From: Tomocerus qinae
Lineage: Eukaryota > Arthropoda > Collembola > Entomobryomorpha > Tomoceridae
DNA length: 64,000 nt
Assembly (NCBI GenBank): GCA_020055645.1
Contig: CM034546.1
Location: 45,446,001 to 45,510,000 of the forward strand
Direction: 5' to 3'
Below, in pieces: positions 49,933-62,987 of this stretch. The notes beneath the pieces were generated by a model. It ran no database searches, was not told the DNA's origin, and saw only the letters and a program-made list of their open reading frames with translations. The position numbers were made by a program, and so were the translations under genes. Each line of letters begins with the position of its first letter. The first letter of the stretch is position 1.

Positions 49933-52078
49933 CTAGGGTTCCAACTTATCGTAAAGTTTGCATTCTCCGGTCCCACTTCTACCAACCCACCCACAAATAT
50001 TGGAACAACAGTCTTGGTCATGAAAACACTCTTCATCTCCGTATGCAGGAATACACTTTAATACAAGAAAACACCAAAATTAAATGCATAGTAGTTTACC
50101 TCAACATTCAGATATATTAATAAAATGATGTCGCATACAGTATATTATATTATGAGTGTTGAATAATAGCTAATTCTAACGATAGAATGGTAGCTCTTCC
50201 AACATATCAATATCGTATGTTCGGTAAAAATTTTGTTTTAAGTAAATAATCTAAACACAATATTGTTTGCTAGGTGGGAGAATAATATTATTGATACTTG
50301 TGCAATTGACTTAAATTTTTATCACTTTTCAAAGAACTATTTTTACTAATATATGTTTTACCTTGCGGAAGCCACCAAACTTCATTCCTCTTTTCTGACG
50401 GAATATTTCCACTAAGTCCCCTTTGTCAACCTCGATAATCGCATTCGCCGCTGAAAATTCGTAAATAAAAGCCTGCACTATTAAATGTTCACTTACAATA
50501 GGAATTAGTGTCCAACTGTTTAAATATTTCTATGGGTATTGACTAAGAGGTCAGTGGAATGATTGAATATACATTAGAATAGATGAAGGTTAAGTATTCA
50601 AATAAGGACGAAAAGGACTAAAATATAACACGCATGCCTATAGTATCGAAGCTGGCATCTCTAACAATACGGGCAAGTATTCTAACCATTAAACCATATT
50701 ATGTGTGTATAAATCTGACGGATGTGAGTACAGAGTCTGTACGTACTATACATACAGACATCAAGGAACAAAAAAGGTAGGACGTATTTAGGGATGGACT
50801 ATACGTGCCCCCCCGAAATCCAAGAAAGAGGGAATTTTTTTCTCAAAATAGCAAAAAATTTCGCGCCCCACGCGGTTATTTGCCATTTTTTAATCATTTC
50901 CTTTAAAAAAATGCCAAAAAGTATATACGCTTAAAATATCTATTGGAAATCTAGCCCCCTCCGAAACTTAGTTCTGCATACGTGCTTGGGTACTCATTTT
51001 GTACAAAAATGTATAAATTACTACTTTTTCTAATAAAAGGCAGTCCTTTTTATCTTATTTACATGTAAAGTGGAAGTACAGTAAGTTCAACAACTCATGA
51101 ACAATGAAAGAACTAATACTTTTGTCAACTACTAATAATGTAATAATACTATGCTAATATAGTATACTATGTATTGTTATATTAGAATAGTATCTACGTA
51201 GTATCTAATGTGTCATGTGTTGGAAAGCAGTGACCAGTTCCCGACTGTGCCTACTGATATTGATCTGATGTATTGATTGTAGAAATTTGACGCTTTAATA
51301 AAGCAATATTATTTGTATTATTATTATGGGGCACGCAGCTACATCACAAAAGGTAAAAAGGCAGAAAAAGGACTGCTTTTTAAAATTCGTACTTCTACCT
51401 TTTTTACAAAAAGGCAAAAAAGGTAATAATACACTATACTATACTCAATTGGGTATTGCAGTATTACACTATACCCAATTGGGTTAACCTGCATATTATT
51501 ACTATATTTGAACAGTGTGAAAATGGGCCCTGACATCGAGAAACACCTGAAGTGAGTGGTCACAATAACTGAGAAAAATATTTGGATTTTTAACTTTTTT
51601 TGACAAAAAATCGTCTTTCTCTGAGAATTTAGATGGCCTGAATTCCCCCAGTCCCCCATCTGGATACGTGCTTGCCATACATAATTATTGAAGGACATAC
51701 TAATATTTGTTGTCCTACAGGAGTATTTTCCTATATCGAGTAATATCTGTCATTCAGGAAATTTACCGAGTTCCGTCAAACAATCTTTACAATATATTTT
51801 CGTCTAAAGTACATTAATAAGTAATTTATTTTTGATCGGAGCACTAATATATTTAACAATTTTATCCAATTTCGAAGACTTCACAGAATATTTTCTAAAA
51901 CCGTGCCTAATTGGCAATAAAAATGAAAAATATTAACGTGCATGTAAAATTAGATATTTAAAAATAATTCACAATTATTTTTTAAAATTATTTTGGTACC
52001 TGATACTTTTATTCCAATAAAGAGTATGAAGGTGAAAACGAAGACGAAGAAATGAAAACAATGATTTTTGATCATCAT
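49933..52078 (-). CDS. Knottin-like secreted peptide precursor, copy K4
   Basis: Exons 52078-52000, 50450-50362 and 50055-49933 encode about 96 residues with in-phase GT-AG junctions. Signal peptide MMIKNHCFHFFVFVFTFILF; propeptide AANAIIEVDKGDLVEIFRQK then RG, a dibasic site; mature exon CIPAYGDEECFHDQDCCSNI... with spacing C-x8-C-x5-CC-x3-C-x10-C. The gene looks whole. Intron 1 is long (1.5 kb) and holds two GTATCCAG-type repeat copies. Exon 1 ends just 30 bp from the left edge of the duplicated block. Confidence 0.85.
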
Positions 52079-52174
52079 GATGCATAGAAACGCTAAGTTT
52101 CTTTGGAAAGATCAAAATAAAATATGCAATTAACATATATAAAAATATCTCCTTTTATAACACCTATAGAAAGG

Positions 52175-52190
52175 AAATAGCTCATTTAAT
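52175..52190. repeat. SINE target-site duplication, left
   Basis: AAATAGCTCATTTAAT, repeated exactly at 56834-56849. The reference copy near 44790 has it once. Confidence 0.9.
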
Positions 52191-52371
52191 AAAAAAAGGA
52201 TAAAGGATAGGGGTTTATACTCCGAATTTGGCTCAAGGCACATTCAGAGTGGTAACGTTACAGGAAAGGGCAACTAGAGAACTTGGAGATCGCTGGCGTT
52301 TTATGTGAGTTTACCCCTCACAACCTTGCCTTATTTCATCAAGGGCGCTCACTCCAAGTGGTTAGTGCAGG

Positions 52372-55300
52372 CATAGCCCTTTTAAAGAATAGTCATAGTT
52401 CTCTCTTCGCGGCTGAGACGAGATATATGTCATGTTCACTGAAATTCCACCAGGGTCGCTGATCACTTTAAGTTCCTAGATTTCTTTTATGAGATGTGAA
52501 ATCACATACAAAACGTTTTAGTTAGCACATTTTTAATTTCATTTATTTTCAAGTTTTGACTGTTTTCGCTTTTGCCTGGTAGCTTTGCCATGACCCAACT
52601 TATTTCTTACACAATTACTGTAAAAATAAAGTCTAGTAGTCACGTAAAAAGGAATTACTTTGACCAAAAGTTGAAAATCATGATTTTCCAAACCACAACC
52701 GATTCCATTTAGATTTATCTTACCAATGTTTTCAATTATTCGGAAAATGATATCTCCATACAGTAAATTTTTGGAAAGTACGTCTACCAATGCAGTTTCT
52801 ATATTTTTATGCATAAAATTAAAAAAACAAGTAGAAGGATACTTTAAATAGTTATCATAATCCATAATACGACAGAGGGAACTATCTTTAGGTAAATTGT
52901 CCGATTGGGGGTTCAAATTTTGTATCGAATTTAGGCATTCTTTACATTCCATAAACTTATAAGCCTTGCGTATTACATATCCACATAAATAGTAGACAAT
53001 ATTAGCGTCTGCTAAAGTCCCTTTTGACGAGCTGCACACATTACCTGCTTCAGATATTTTCTTCATTATCAGCTCTTCAATTTCTACAGTCATTTGTTTT
53101 TTTGCTGCCTTTGCATTTTTTGAACTGGTACGCAACGAATTTCCAAAGGATACCAACACTGACGGATTTTCGTAATTGGCTACATTTCCCCGAATTACTT
53201 GTTTGACTGGTGTGTATAAGCTGAGAATTCTAAAGATGTGAAGAAAATTGCAAACAGTTGGGTGATCTTCTTGTCCTCCTGCTGCTCGGGCTAATCCAAA
53301 AAATCTCTAAGATAATAATATTATGTCTACAATTATTACTACCAAAGTTTTGAGTATAATACTAAAATGCATAACTTTAGTGAACCTCTAATGGATCTTG
53401 ATTAAGTCTATTTGGAAGAAGGTAGTCAAACTTAATATCGTTAATAAGATATTCAGTAATCTCTAAAACAGAGGTTATTGTGACTCTTAATGCTGACAAT
53501 GTCTGGGTACTTGCAAATGTATTTTTGGATACATTTTCCTCGTCTGGTTGATCTATTGTGTCAAGAAAAATCTGCAAAACCTAAATTTAGAATGTAATTA
53601 GACTAAAACTAGTCGTTTAAGTAATTTTCAAACTTTAAAACATTTCTTACATTTAGTTGAACAGAATCTGTTCTCAAAGCGTCCTTATAAAATCGTCCAT
53701 TCAGGGCATCAAAAACATCATTCATACATTGTGTGAATTTCTCTGTAGCTTCCGACCCTTTAAAGCTTTCTAGACCTAATTCCCGATAGAATTTAATACC
53801 AGTAGCTGAACTGCGGCTAAATAGCTGAAATACAACACAAATTTAAATGATATAAATGTAATTATTTTACACTAGAAAATCCTTTTTGCTATTATTTACT
53901 ATCTGGATTCGTCATACCTGAGTGGCCAGTGATACATTCATCTTTTCAAAACTGTTTGGCCAAACATGAGAATTAGAAAGCTTAGGACACTTTCTAAGTC
54001 CGAAAAGACGTTTTCCATCTTCTTTTAATAGTTCTTCATAAAAACGAAAGCTTATTTCTTCACCATTAAACTATAAAAACAATTAGTAAAATGAAAGTTT
54101 TGCAATTTTAACATGAAATAACTAAAACTCTTACTTTGACTATAATGTATTTTCGGAAATGATTCCTTATACATTTTATTAGGTGAGGAACATCACATAT
54201 GAAATACAGAAATCGGCCCACATTACACGGATGTATAAATTAATAAGTTAATCAATTAATATGCAAGTAAATTATATTTACAACATTAATGTGTAAAGAA
54301 AATATATAAAGTAACTTACTTTATTATTGACCATCCCTTGTTGACCGGTAATTCCCAGTTTATTCCAAAATGATTTATTAGTACTAGCGCCATCAGCTAC
54401 TATGCTGACAACTTCTGCCCCGACGTTTTCCAATTTCACGACAGCTGCCATAATAATTTTTTGAAGGCAATTGCCCTTAGCTGCTCCCTTAGTGGCGAAT
54501 GCAGCAATGGGTTGAACCTATTTAACACAATATTCAATTAAACATTTTACGTATAATTTAATTAAGAACTAGTTTTATTATGAATTAAGTTACCCATTTT
54601 CCTTTCAGTGGACGGAAAAGAAGCACAAGCGCGTGATCAGCGAGTTGAGTTATTTCTTTTGTATCTAACAGTTCTTCATTATAATCGCCATAATCGATAA
54701 ATCCGTCTAGTTGTAGCTTACCCTTATTAAAGTCCATTGATTGTCTCAATTGTATTTCGTCAAACATTAAGCTACCCTGACCATCCTGTCGAGATTTCCC
54801 ACATATTTCCTTTTCAATAGCATTTAAAGATGTTGCATTAAAACCAAACTCGCAGGGTTGGCCACATATTAATTTTTGCAATGTTGTGGGATGTGGTAAT
54901 GGCAAAATATTTGAATTCCTTAAATGGAGATAAGCCTTTGGAGACTTCATTTTTAGAAGTAGGCATTCAAAGAGCCAATCCATATCATACCTTAAAGAAT
55001 TATTAGATATAGAAAATGATTTTCCACTGACAAACACATTCTATGCTTATATTATAAATAATTGTGTGCAACATTAATACATTATTTTACTCACCTCATT
55101 CCTTTTGAAGATTTCAATTTAGCAATTTTAAGAGCTTGCATGATAGCTTTTTGAAATGGACCTGGGATTTTGTCGTCTTTCATAATTAGTTCTTCGATTT
55201 TAAGAGAGTCTGCGTGTTTTAATTTAATTTTCATTCGTTTTAATTCCACCTTTAACTTCAAGTTTGTTTGTAGCAACTTGTTGTTTCTTGATTTAAGGTA

Positions 55301-56557
55301 GTAGTACTTTTTCATTTTAACTTCCTTGGCCTTCTTGGATTTTGTTGTTTGAACTTGCAATCTAAACACAGTACGCTGCAGTGAAGGCAGTATCGACTTG
55401 CAAGGAGTACAGATTATGAAAAACCCGAAGTCTTGACAGTTACACGAATGCCATGCAAAATTTTGATACTTTCCATTTTTGAATTTTTTGACCTGGTCGA
55501 AACCTTTAATTCCACAGCATTTCTTAAGATTTTCTAATTCTTGCAAAGCAGGAAGTATTTAAGAAAATGCTTCTTTTATACTCTCCAGAGAATGGAATAA
55601 CATTGTAGAGATATTTGAAGTGACATTTTCACCAGCATAAAAGGCTTCATACGTGAAATTTTTGCGTACCTGTAAAGAACCATTCAGAACACAGTTATCA
55701 ATATGAAAATACATGTCAAATATCACAAAATGCGTTGACTACTTAGTCTCTTTTGGCAATAATCTAATCTTACCTTTAAAACCTTATGATCTGAAGTGCC
55801 TGCATTTAAAGAAAATTGTGTTAAAATATTTTGAAATTCTATTATGTCAGATGCAATCCATTTACTTGAACTGTAGTTTTCCCTGAAGTAATTGAGCAAT
55901 GTAGTTTCCTTCGGTTGTTTACACATTTCAGATGAAATTCTTGTTACAACTTTTCGCTTTCTGGGGATGCTTAACTGCCGGTAGTTTGGTAAAAACGGAA
56001 AAATTGTCGGTACTGCTCCTTTAATTAACTTCCACCGTATTCTAGGCACAGACTCTTTCTTACCATTAATGACGAAGTCGTCTGTTGTAATAATTTGATT
56101 TTTTTCAAAGTGCAAATTACAGAGACGATGATTTGCATTTTTCGGATCAAAAAGCACATCTGATCTTATTTTCGTCAATATTTTGATCCAAGTTTCAGCC
56201 GCACTATCATCTGGCCTGAAGCAGTGGGTAGTTTTACTGTTGTAACCACTTTTGCAATTTGGAGCAAAACAAGGTGACATAATAGCGAAAAGGATAGCTC
56301 ACAAGAAGCTGGAATTTTAATTAAGATTACTTTTTAATGACTTTCATTTCAAGATTAAGTCAGTAGTGGTAAAATTTCAGTGCAACAGAGAGAGTCCAAC
56401 AATCAACATGCCTGTTTACGTATTATTTATTGATAGTTCTAGGAACTTAATCTCCGCAGCGATCCTAGTTGGATTTGTATGAACATGACAAATATCTCAG
56501 CCAAGTTTGAATTGCGCTTAAGCCTAAGAGGTAAGACTATTCTTTAAAAGGGCTATG
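52372..56557 (-). mobile_element. P-type DNA transposon
   Basis: 4186 bp with 23-bp terminal inverted repeats starting CATAGCCCTTTTAAAG and flanked by GTGCAGG (52365-52371 and 56558-56564), 7 of the 8 bp expected for P elements. It sits inside the SINE. It contains a multi-exon transposase gene on the minus strand. Confidence 0.9.
52539..56280 (-). CDS. P-element / THAP9-like transposase, probably inactive copy
   Basis: About nine exons are visible. Exon 1 (56280-55774) is a THAP zinc finger: MSPCFAPNCKSGY, CNLHFEKNQI and AVPTIFPF, the DNA-binding C2CH domain. Exon 2 (55669-55095) is coiled-coil rich (TNLKLKVELKRMKIKLKHAD). Exon 3 (54990-54594) splices to RYDMDWLFECLLLKMKSP, a P-transposase hallmark, and includes MFDEIQLR. 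Exon 4 (54517-54320) has VADGASTNKSFW of the catalytic core. Later exons include CDVPHLIKCIRNHF (near 54200-54130), RFFGLARAAGGQEDHP and the C-terminal part 53159-52539. An in-frame TAA at 55561-55559 lies in exon 2, and no clear acceptor precedes the 54.2-kb exon. The element is otherwise nearly whole, so it is fairly young. Confidence 0.85.
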
Positions 56558-57046
56558 GTGCAGGAATAGGAAGGCAGAGCATAGGATAGGAAGCAGAAGC
56601 GGTTAGAACAGAAGACTGTTAAGGTACATCCCAATTACGGGCATTTCTCCTATCTGACAAGTCAGTTAGTGGAGAGTAGGGAAAACCATTGCATATTAGT
56701 AATGTGACTACTAACAGCTGTGGAGAAAAACCCTCTCCATGTACCAATGTCCCAAGCCACTGACAGGATTCGAACCCTTGACCGCCAGTATGGAATTGAG
56801 TGTCCACACCAACAGACCAAGGTGGCTTGGTTTAAATAGCTCATTTAATGACTTAATTTATACGAAGTAATAAAATACTATTACAGTTCTACAATGCGCC
56901 ATAATTGCATAACTGCTCATCTATAACGATGAAATGTCTTAAACGTCCCAAAACATTGGCAATTTACTTCAATGAGTATGGACTTCTATTGTATAATTGT
57001 CTGTAGTACTTCACCAACATCTATTAGAATTGAGATTTATGTGATA

Positions 57047-57921
57047 CTAGTGAACCCAGCTAAGGGGCGCAATCACAGTAATAAAAACAATTCCCAAAAA
57101 TCATCGGTATTTCCCTTAGGTTATTATATTTGTAAATACAATAATTTAAATATAGTTTTAGTTTCTACAGTGGTTGGAAAAATTAACTGCAGTTCCAACT
57201 TCCTGATAAAAAGGATTTTACTAAACTACAACAATAACTGTAGATCGTAGCACCAAATACAGGGGACAATGAAAGACTCCATTTTTAATAAACAGCCCAA
57301 TAAGTTACCAAAAAGCTCCCATATAAAATCAGAAAAATAAGATTCCCCCTGGGATTTTGGAAAAACGTACAAATCCCATCAGTGCAACTTGCGAATTAAT
57401 ATTTTTGAAGGATAAATAGTGGCCCCCAGTACTGTTATTTAATTCTACAAAAAGATGTGCAAGCTGGCACAAAGGAATCAAGGGGGTCTAGGGGGTAGTA
57501 AAAAGTAAAACCAACGCTACTAAAAAATGCTAAATAAGTGTATAGATTTAACAGAACCAATTTGGATTAGGAGTTTTGAAATGTTAATTAATACGCACAT
57601 TACGATCATAACGAAATGTTCCCTTCCACCAATCATTTCCATCACAAAATAATCATCTTATGTAAATTTCTATTTTTGTTTTGATGTTATAATAATATTG
57701 GCACCCAGTACCATTGCTGAATTTCAAAATGATTATGCATATTATCATTGTCTAATTACGAAATAAGCTAATGTTAACCCATATTGGACTTCCTTGTTTT
57801 ATGAAACATGTGTTTTATACGCGCATGTGCATTGCAACAAAATGCCGCATCGTCCATGGCATAGATAGATACATAGATAGTTACCTGCAACATAGGAAGA
57901 AATAATTTTATTATATAGAGA
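57047..57921 (-). mobile_element. Non-autonomous Helitron, copy H1
   Basis: On the minus strand it starts TCTCTATATAATAAA and ends GGGTTCACTAG. It is inserted between A and T with no target duplication; the reference copy near 44999 is uninterrupted (TTGATA|TAGCAC on the reverse strand). TC start, CTRR end and A|T target are the Helitron hallmarks. 875 bp, no helicase frame. Confidence 0.85.
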
Positions 57922-58726
57922 TATCAATCAAATTTAGCATTTTATAAACTCTGGATTACAAAATACTTTATTTCAAGGTAATGGAGTAATAATAAACGTA
58001 TAATCGAGCCATTAGGTATCATTATTGTATTTGAATTTTGTTTGGCATACATGATGCACTTAAATGAAAATGAACTCAATAATGAATACCAATAAATGTT
58101 GCGGCACATGACTTTTGTATGAGAGATTATTTTAAAAACAGTGTGCCTTTGTATTTATGGTGAGTTGTGACCTAATTTATGAATGTGAATTGAATAGTAA
58201 ATATGTATGGTGATAATTTATATAAGCAACAACTGTGGAAACCTCAAACCAGCTAAGTGATGCAAATAAATAATATTATATAGCCCAAGTAGAAACTGTC
58301 ATAGCCATGCAGCATGTTTGGATAATTACATGCGGCTGGAAGTGAGCGCTATAAGCTGTCAAGTTATCCCTAAATATTATGTTATCTATATGTTTCCTAT
58401 CTTTGTATATTTCCTCTCCTCTGCATTCCTTAAAATTGTCTTCTCTTAGTTTTGCAATCACGAATGTTCAACGTCAGTAAGGAGGCCGAACTTCATGGGA
58501 CTTGGAATTACAATGCAAAACTGACATAATTATTATCAATCTTTCTGTTTTATTTTTCAGAATAATGGCAAGTCGTTTTAGGTAGAGTATTTGTAATTGG
58601 ATAATATTTTTAGATTATTTTGTTATGCTTTCTTTCGAAATGGGTATTTAATGAGAATAATTACAAAATGGTCCCTTTTCGCTAATCATTTCCATTCAAT
58701 CACTAATAATCAACTTATGTAAACTA

Positions 58727-59733
58727 CTAGTGAACCCAGCTAAGGGGCAAACCTAGCACTCAAGAGAAATTCAGCAGGCCACCCAACACAGTAATAAAAA
58801 CAATTTCGAAAAGATCCATTGCGTTATTATGTTAACTTTGGAAATACAAAGTTTATTTAAATTAATATACTTTTGGTTGGAAAAATTAGCTGCAGCCCCA
58901 ACTTCGTGCTAAAAAAGAATTTCCTAAACCAAAATAATAACTGTAGATCGTAGCGCCGAATACAGGGAACAATGAAACACTCCATTTTTGAAAAAAAATC
59001 CCAAAAAGATTCCCTTTCTAAATCAAAAAAAAAATTAGATTCCCCGTGGGATTTTAGATAAACGTACAAACCGCATGAGTCAACTTACGAATAAATATTT
59101 TTAAAGAATAAATAATTAGTTACCCAGACTGTTATGTAATTCTAAAAAAAAGGTGTGCCAACTGCCAAAGGAATCAAGAGGTAGTAAAAAAGTAAACCCA
59201 GCTCAGCCCGAATGTTAAATAAGTTTGTCGATATAGGGGAACCAATTTGTATTAGAAGTTTTGAAATGCTATTTAATAAGGCACATTACGACCATTACGA
59301 AACGTCCCCTTTCGCTAATCATTTCCATTTAATCACGACTCACCACCATTCAACCTTCTTATGTAAATTTCTTTTATTATTTTAATGTTGCAATAATATT
59401 ATGAAACGACTCATTTCGGTTGTTTAGAAGAATTAATGTTTTCAATAATGTACCCTAGCGCATACCTCCATGTACTAAATTTAGCACATGAAGGTATGCG
59501 TTGGAGTACATTATTGAAAACATTAATTTGGGCTTGCGCATTTTGCTTTTATGGAACATGCATACATTACGTGTGCAGTTGATGGGAGGAGGAGGTACTC
59601 AAATGTGTTGCAGTCAACACTTGCGTTACACATGGGGGAGGGGGTTTTGCGTTACGTAATATATGCAGGCTCCCTTGGCTCTCCCTACCACACGTACAGA
59701 CATAGACAGGTAAGTCTGAGATTATATTATAGA
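58727..59733 (-). mobile_element. Non-autonomous Helitron, copy H2
   Basis: Minus strand, starts TCTATAATATAATC and ends GGGTTCACTAG. It lies head to tail with H3. Near 59433-59530 it carries an added foldback of about 96 bp (ATTAATGTTTTCAATAATGT and its inverse). Confidence 0.85.
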
Positions 59734-60943
59734 CTAGTGAACCCAGCTAAGGGGCAAATCTAGCACTCAAAAGAAATTCAGCAGGCCACCCATCACAGTA
59801 ATAAAAACTATTTCGAAAACACCCCATTAGGTTATTATGTTAAATTTGTAAAAACAAATTATATTTAAATTAGTATACTTTTATTTTCTACAGTAGCAAG
59901 ACTGTATTGAGGGGGGGCATAGGGAGCAACCCCCCAAAATCCAAGAAAAGGGAAAATTTTTTCTCTCAATACCAAAATATTTCGCTTTAGGCTATTTTTG
60001 ACTAATTTTAGACAAAATAAGCCAAAATTTTTCGCACGTCGCTCGAATATGCCTAATGCATATAAGTGTCTGACGTCATTGCCCCCTCTGAAATCGACTT
60101 CTAAATACGGTGCTGTACAGGGGCTGGTAAAATTAGCTTCAGCCCCAACTTCCTCATAAAAAGGAATTTCCTACACCAAATTAATAACTGTAGTTCGTAG
60201 CATACATAAATACAGGGAACGATAAAAAACTCTATTTTTGAAAAAACTCTCACAAATTTACCAAAACGCTTCCCATTTAAAATCAAAAAAATAAGATTCC
60301 CCGTGGAATTTTGGAAAACCGTACAAATCCCATGAGTACAATCTACGAATAAATATTTTTATAGAATAAATAGTGGCTCTGGCTCCCAGTACTGTTATTT
60401 CATTCTACAAAATGACCCAAATGGCCCAATGGAATCAAGAGGATAGTAAAAAGTATATCCAGCTCTGCTAAAAAATATTGAATAATTTGTCGATATATCA
60501 GAACCAGTTTGAACCAACAATTAGAAGTCTTGAAATACTATTTAATTAGGCACATTACGATTATTACGAAATGTCTCCTTTCGCTAATCATTCCATTCCA
60601 TCACCACTCATAATTCCACCTTCTTATGTAAATTTCTATTATTATGGTTACATATAGAGATTATTTTGATGTTACCATGATAATATTATGAAACGACTCA
60701 TTTCGGTGGTTTAGAGGAATTGGACTTGCGCATTTTGCTTTTAAGGAGCCTGCATATATTACGTGTGCAGTTAATGGGAGGAGGAGGTACTCAAAATTGC
60801 TGCAATCAGCACTTGCGTTACACATGGGGGAGTGGGTTTTGCGTAACGTAACATATGCAGGTTTCCTTGGTTCTCCCTACCACACGTACAGACATAGACA
60901 GGTAAATTTATTGCTTTATCAAGTCTGCGATCATGTATAGAGA
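59734..60943 (-). mobile_element. Non-autonomous Helitron, copy H3
   Basis: Minus strand, starts TCTCTATACATGATCG and ends CACTAG. It contains a copy of the GTATCCAG-type element (about 59895-60115). H2 and H3 together occupy one A|T site that is empty near 45826 (AACAATAA|TAGTTCAC on the reverse strand). Confidence 0.85.
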
Positions 60944-61147
60944 TTATTGTTTTGATGTTATAATAATTTATGAAACAACTCATTTCGGTGGTTTAGACAG
61001 AAAGTGAGCATTCGCATTTTGCTTTTAAGGAACCTGCATAAATTACGTGTGCAGTTGTTGGGGGGAGGAGGTACCAAAAAGTAATATACAGTCATGCAGA
61101 ACTTGTGTTACACATTGAGGAGGCGGTTTTGCGTTCGTAATGTATAT

Positions 61148-62283
61148 GTCGTAGACTGGGAGGGAAAGGTGACTGGGAGGGATATAATGTCCCTCTCCGA
61201 CTAGACTGGGTGGGATAGCTCTGTACCGCTAGCGGTACCGAACCATGAGGTTTCCGACTGGGAGGGATAGGTTGTAAAGATTGATATTATGAATGATCCT
61301 ATGTGTATAATTGCCACAACTATCGCAGATTTTAGGTTACTCTTACATGTTCTATTCATTGTAATCATTATTTTCTATAATATTCATGAATGTTAAGTAT
61401 ATATTGCACATTTTGCATCAGTCATAATTAAATCATAAATTATTATTATCGCAGATTTTAGGTTGCTCAACAACAAGGTAATCGGTATAAAAAAAGCTTA
61501 GTGAGAGGGCAGTTACTGTTGGCAGTATTGTTTCTTTACCCATTCCCAAAATCGACAGATCAAATACTGATCCAACAAACTTACCATGTAAAGTTCTCCA
61601 AAGACTAGAAAATGGTAATCTTAAACTACAATGTGCCAAGGGGATCATTGAATGTATGGTAAGTGAAATAAATGTCGGTCGATGGACCGCTGAAATCGAC
61701 ACAACTGGATGGCCGGAGGCACCTATAAAGTACATAACTACGTACGATAACCGTACTATGATGTTATCCGTAACATCATACACCTCTCAATCCATGTGCA
61801 AGGGTAACTGTCAAAGCAAAAATGTCCCTGTAAAAAGAATGGTATTCACTGTGGTACTGAATGCCACAACGGCAGCAGCAGTTCCTGCAAAAATTTAGAT
61901 GATCGAACTCCTAGCTTTGGAAAAAATAGCCATTAATAAATATAATAGCAGCGTAAACTACTTAACCATTTGACTGTCAATCTTGACTTAATAATTTATG
62001 ATTTATGACTGATACAAAAAGGGCAATATACTTAATATTTATAAATATTTATTTAATGATTACAATGAATAAAACATGTAAGAGTAACTTAAACTAAAAT
62101 CTGCGATAGTTGTGGCACTTATACACATAGGATCATTCATATCAATCCTTTACAACCTATCCCTCCCAGTCGGAAACCTCATGGTTCGGTACCGCTAGCG
62201 GTACAGAGCTATCCCACCCAGTCTAGTCGGAGAGGGACATTATATCCCTCTCAGTCACCTTTCCCTCCCAGTCTACGACATAT
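61148..62283. mobile_element. Ginger-like DNA transposon, small broken copy
   Basis: Terminal inverted repeats of about 290 bp start TGTCGTAGACTGGGAGGG, and the flanks share TATA, a 4-bp target duplication; the uninterrupted counterpart is near 46023. TGT ends, long inverted repeats and 4-bp duplications fit Ginger elements, whose integrase is related to that of LTR elements. The centre (about 61500-61920) keeps remnants of a protein C-terminal part, with an IPKIDRSNTDPTNLPCK segment and a cysteine-rich tail. It is an incomplete, non-autonomous fossil. Confidence 0.7.
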
Positions 62284-62987
62284 ATGCAGGTTTCCTAGGC
62301 TCTCCTATCAGACATACGTACCTAGATACATATAGATAGATTGGTAAGTTTATTGCTTTGTCTTCTGTGTTTATAATATAGAGATAGTAAAGATTTATCG
62401 AAGATCAACAATATCTCAGGAATTGGATTAGCAATGAGAATGTCACGGCACGAGACCCTACAGACGCGAGGCCATTGACAGCTGCCCATTTTGCCTGTAG
62501 ACTGGACCGGCTCTGCTTAAAGTTATAAAGTCATCTTGTCCATACAGTTTAGTACCCGGTAAAGAATACTGAAAAAGATAAAGGATTAAACAGATTGCAT
62601 AAAATTAAATCATTGTTGTATTGTAACAAAATCATGGACATACTTCTAATTTGGTGTTCAAATGTTTACGACTTACCTAAATCTTTTATTGATGTAAATT
62701 GTAAAAACCAAAAACCTTTTTGAAGATTCTAGTAGTGAAATGAATTCATAGGTACTAGTGTTGTATGATTAAAAATTTTTATTTGCTTTTAAAACTAAAT
62801 TTCAGGAAATAATATTTATAAAATAGATGATTAATCTGTGAAACAGACAATTACATTTCTTAAGGTCGAAAGATAAGAGAAAGACATAATGTAGAATTTA
62901 GTTTCGTCACTAAATAATTAAAATTCAAATCAATAAATGATTTGCTCATTGTTAGCTATTCAAAAACGAGATCTTCATCAGACGCCT

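Larger units (their letters stand above)
52191..56833 (-). mobile_element. tRNA-derived SINE, split by a P element
   Basis: On the minus strand it begins near 56831 with a tRNA-like head (GCCACCTTGGTCTGTTGG, then a B box GGTTCGAATCC), continues to the P-element site at about 56558, resumes at 52371 and ends in a short ATCCTTTATCC-A-rich tail at 52191. Without the P element it is about 450 bp. The 16-bp target duplication and the empty reference site show a normal LINE-driven insertion. Confidence 0.85.

Noticed and set aside
56619-56844. Possible tRNA gene on the minus strand
   Set aside because: The B box and head belong to a SINE: the body continues past the tRNA part and the unit has a 16-bp target duplication.
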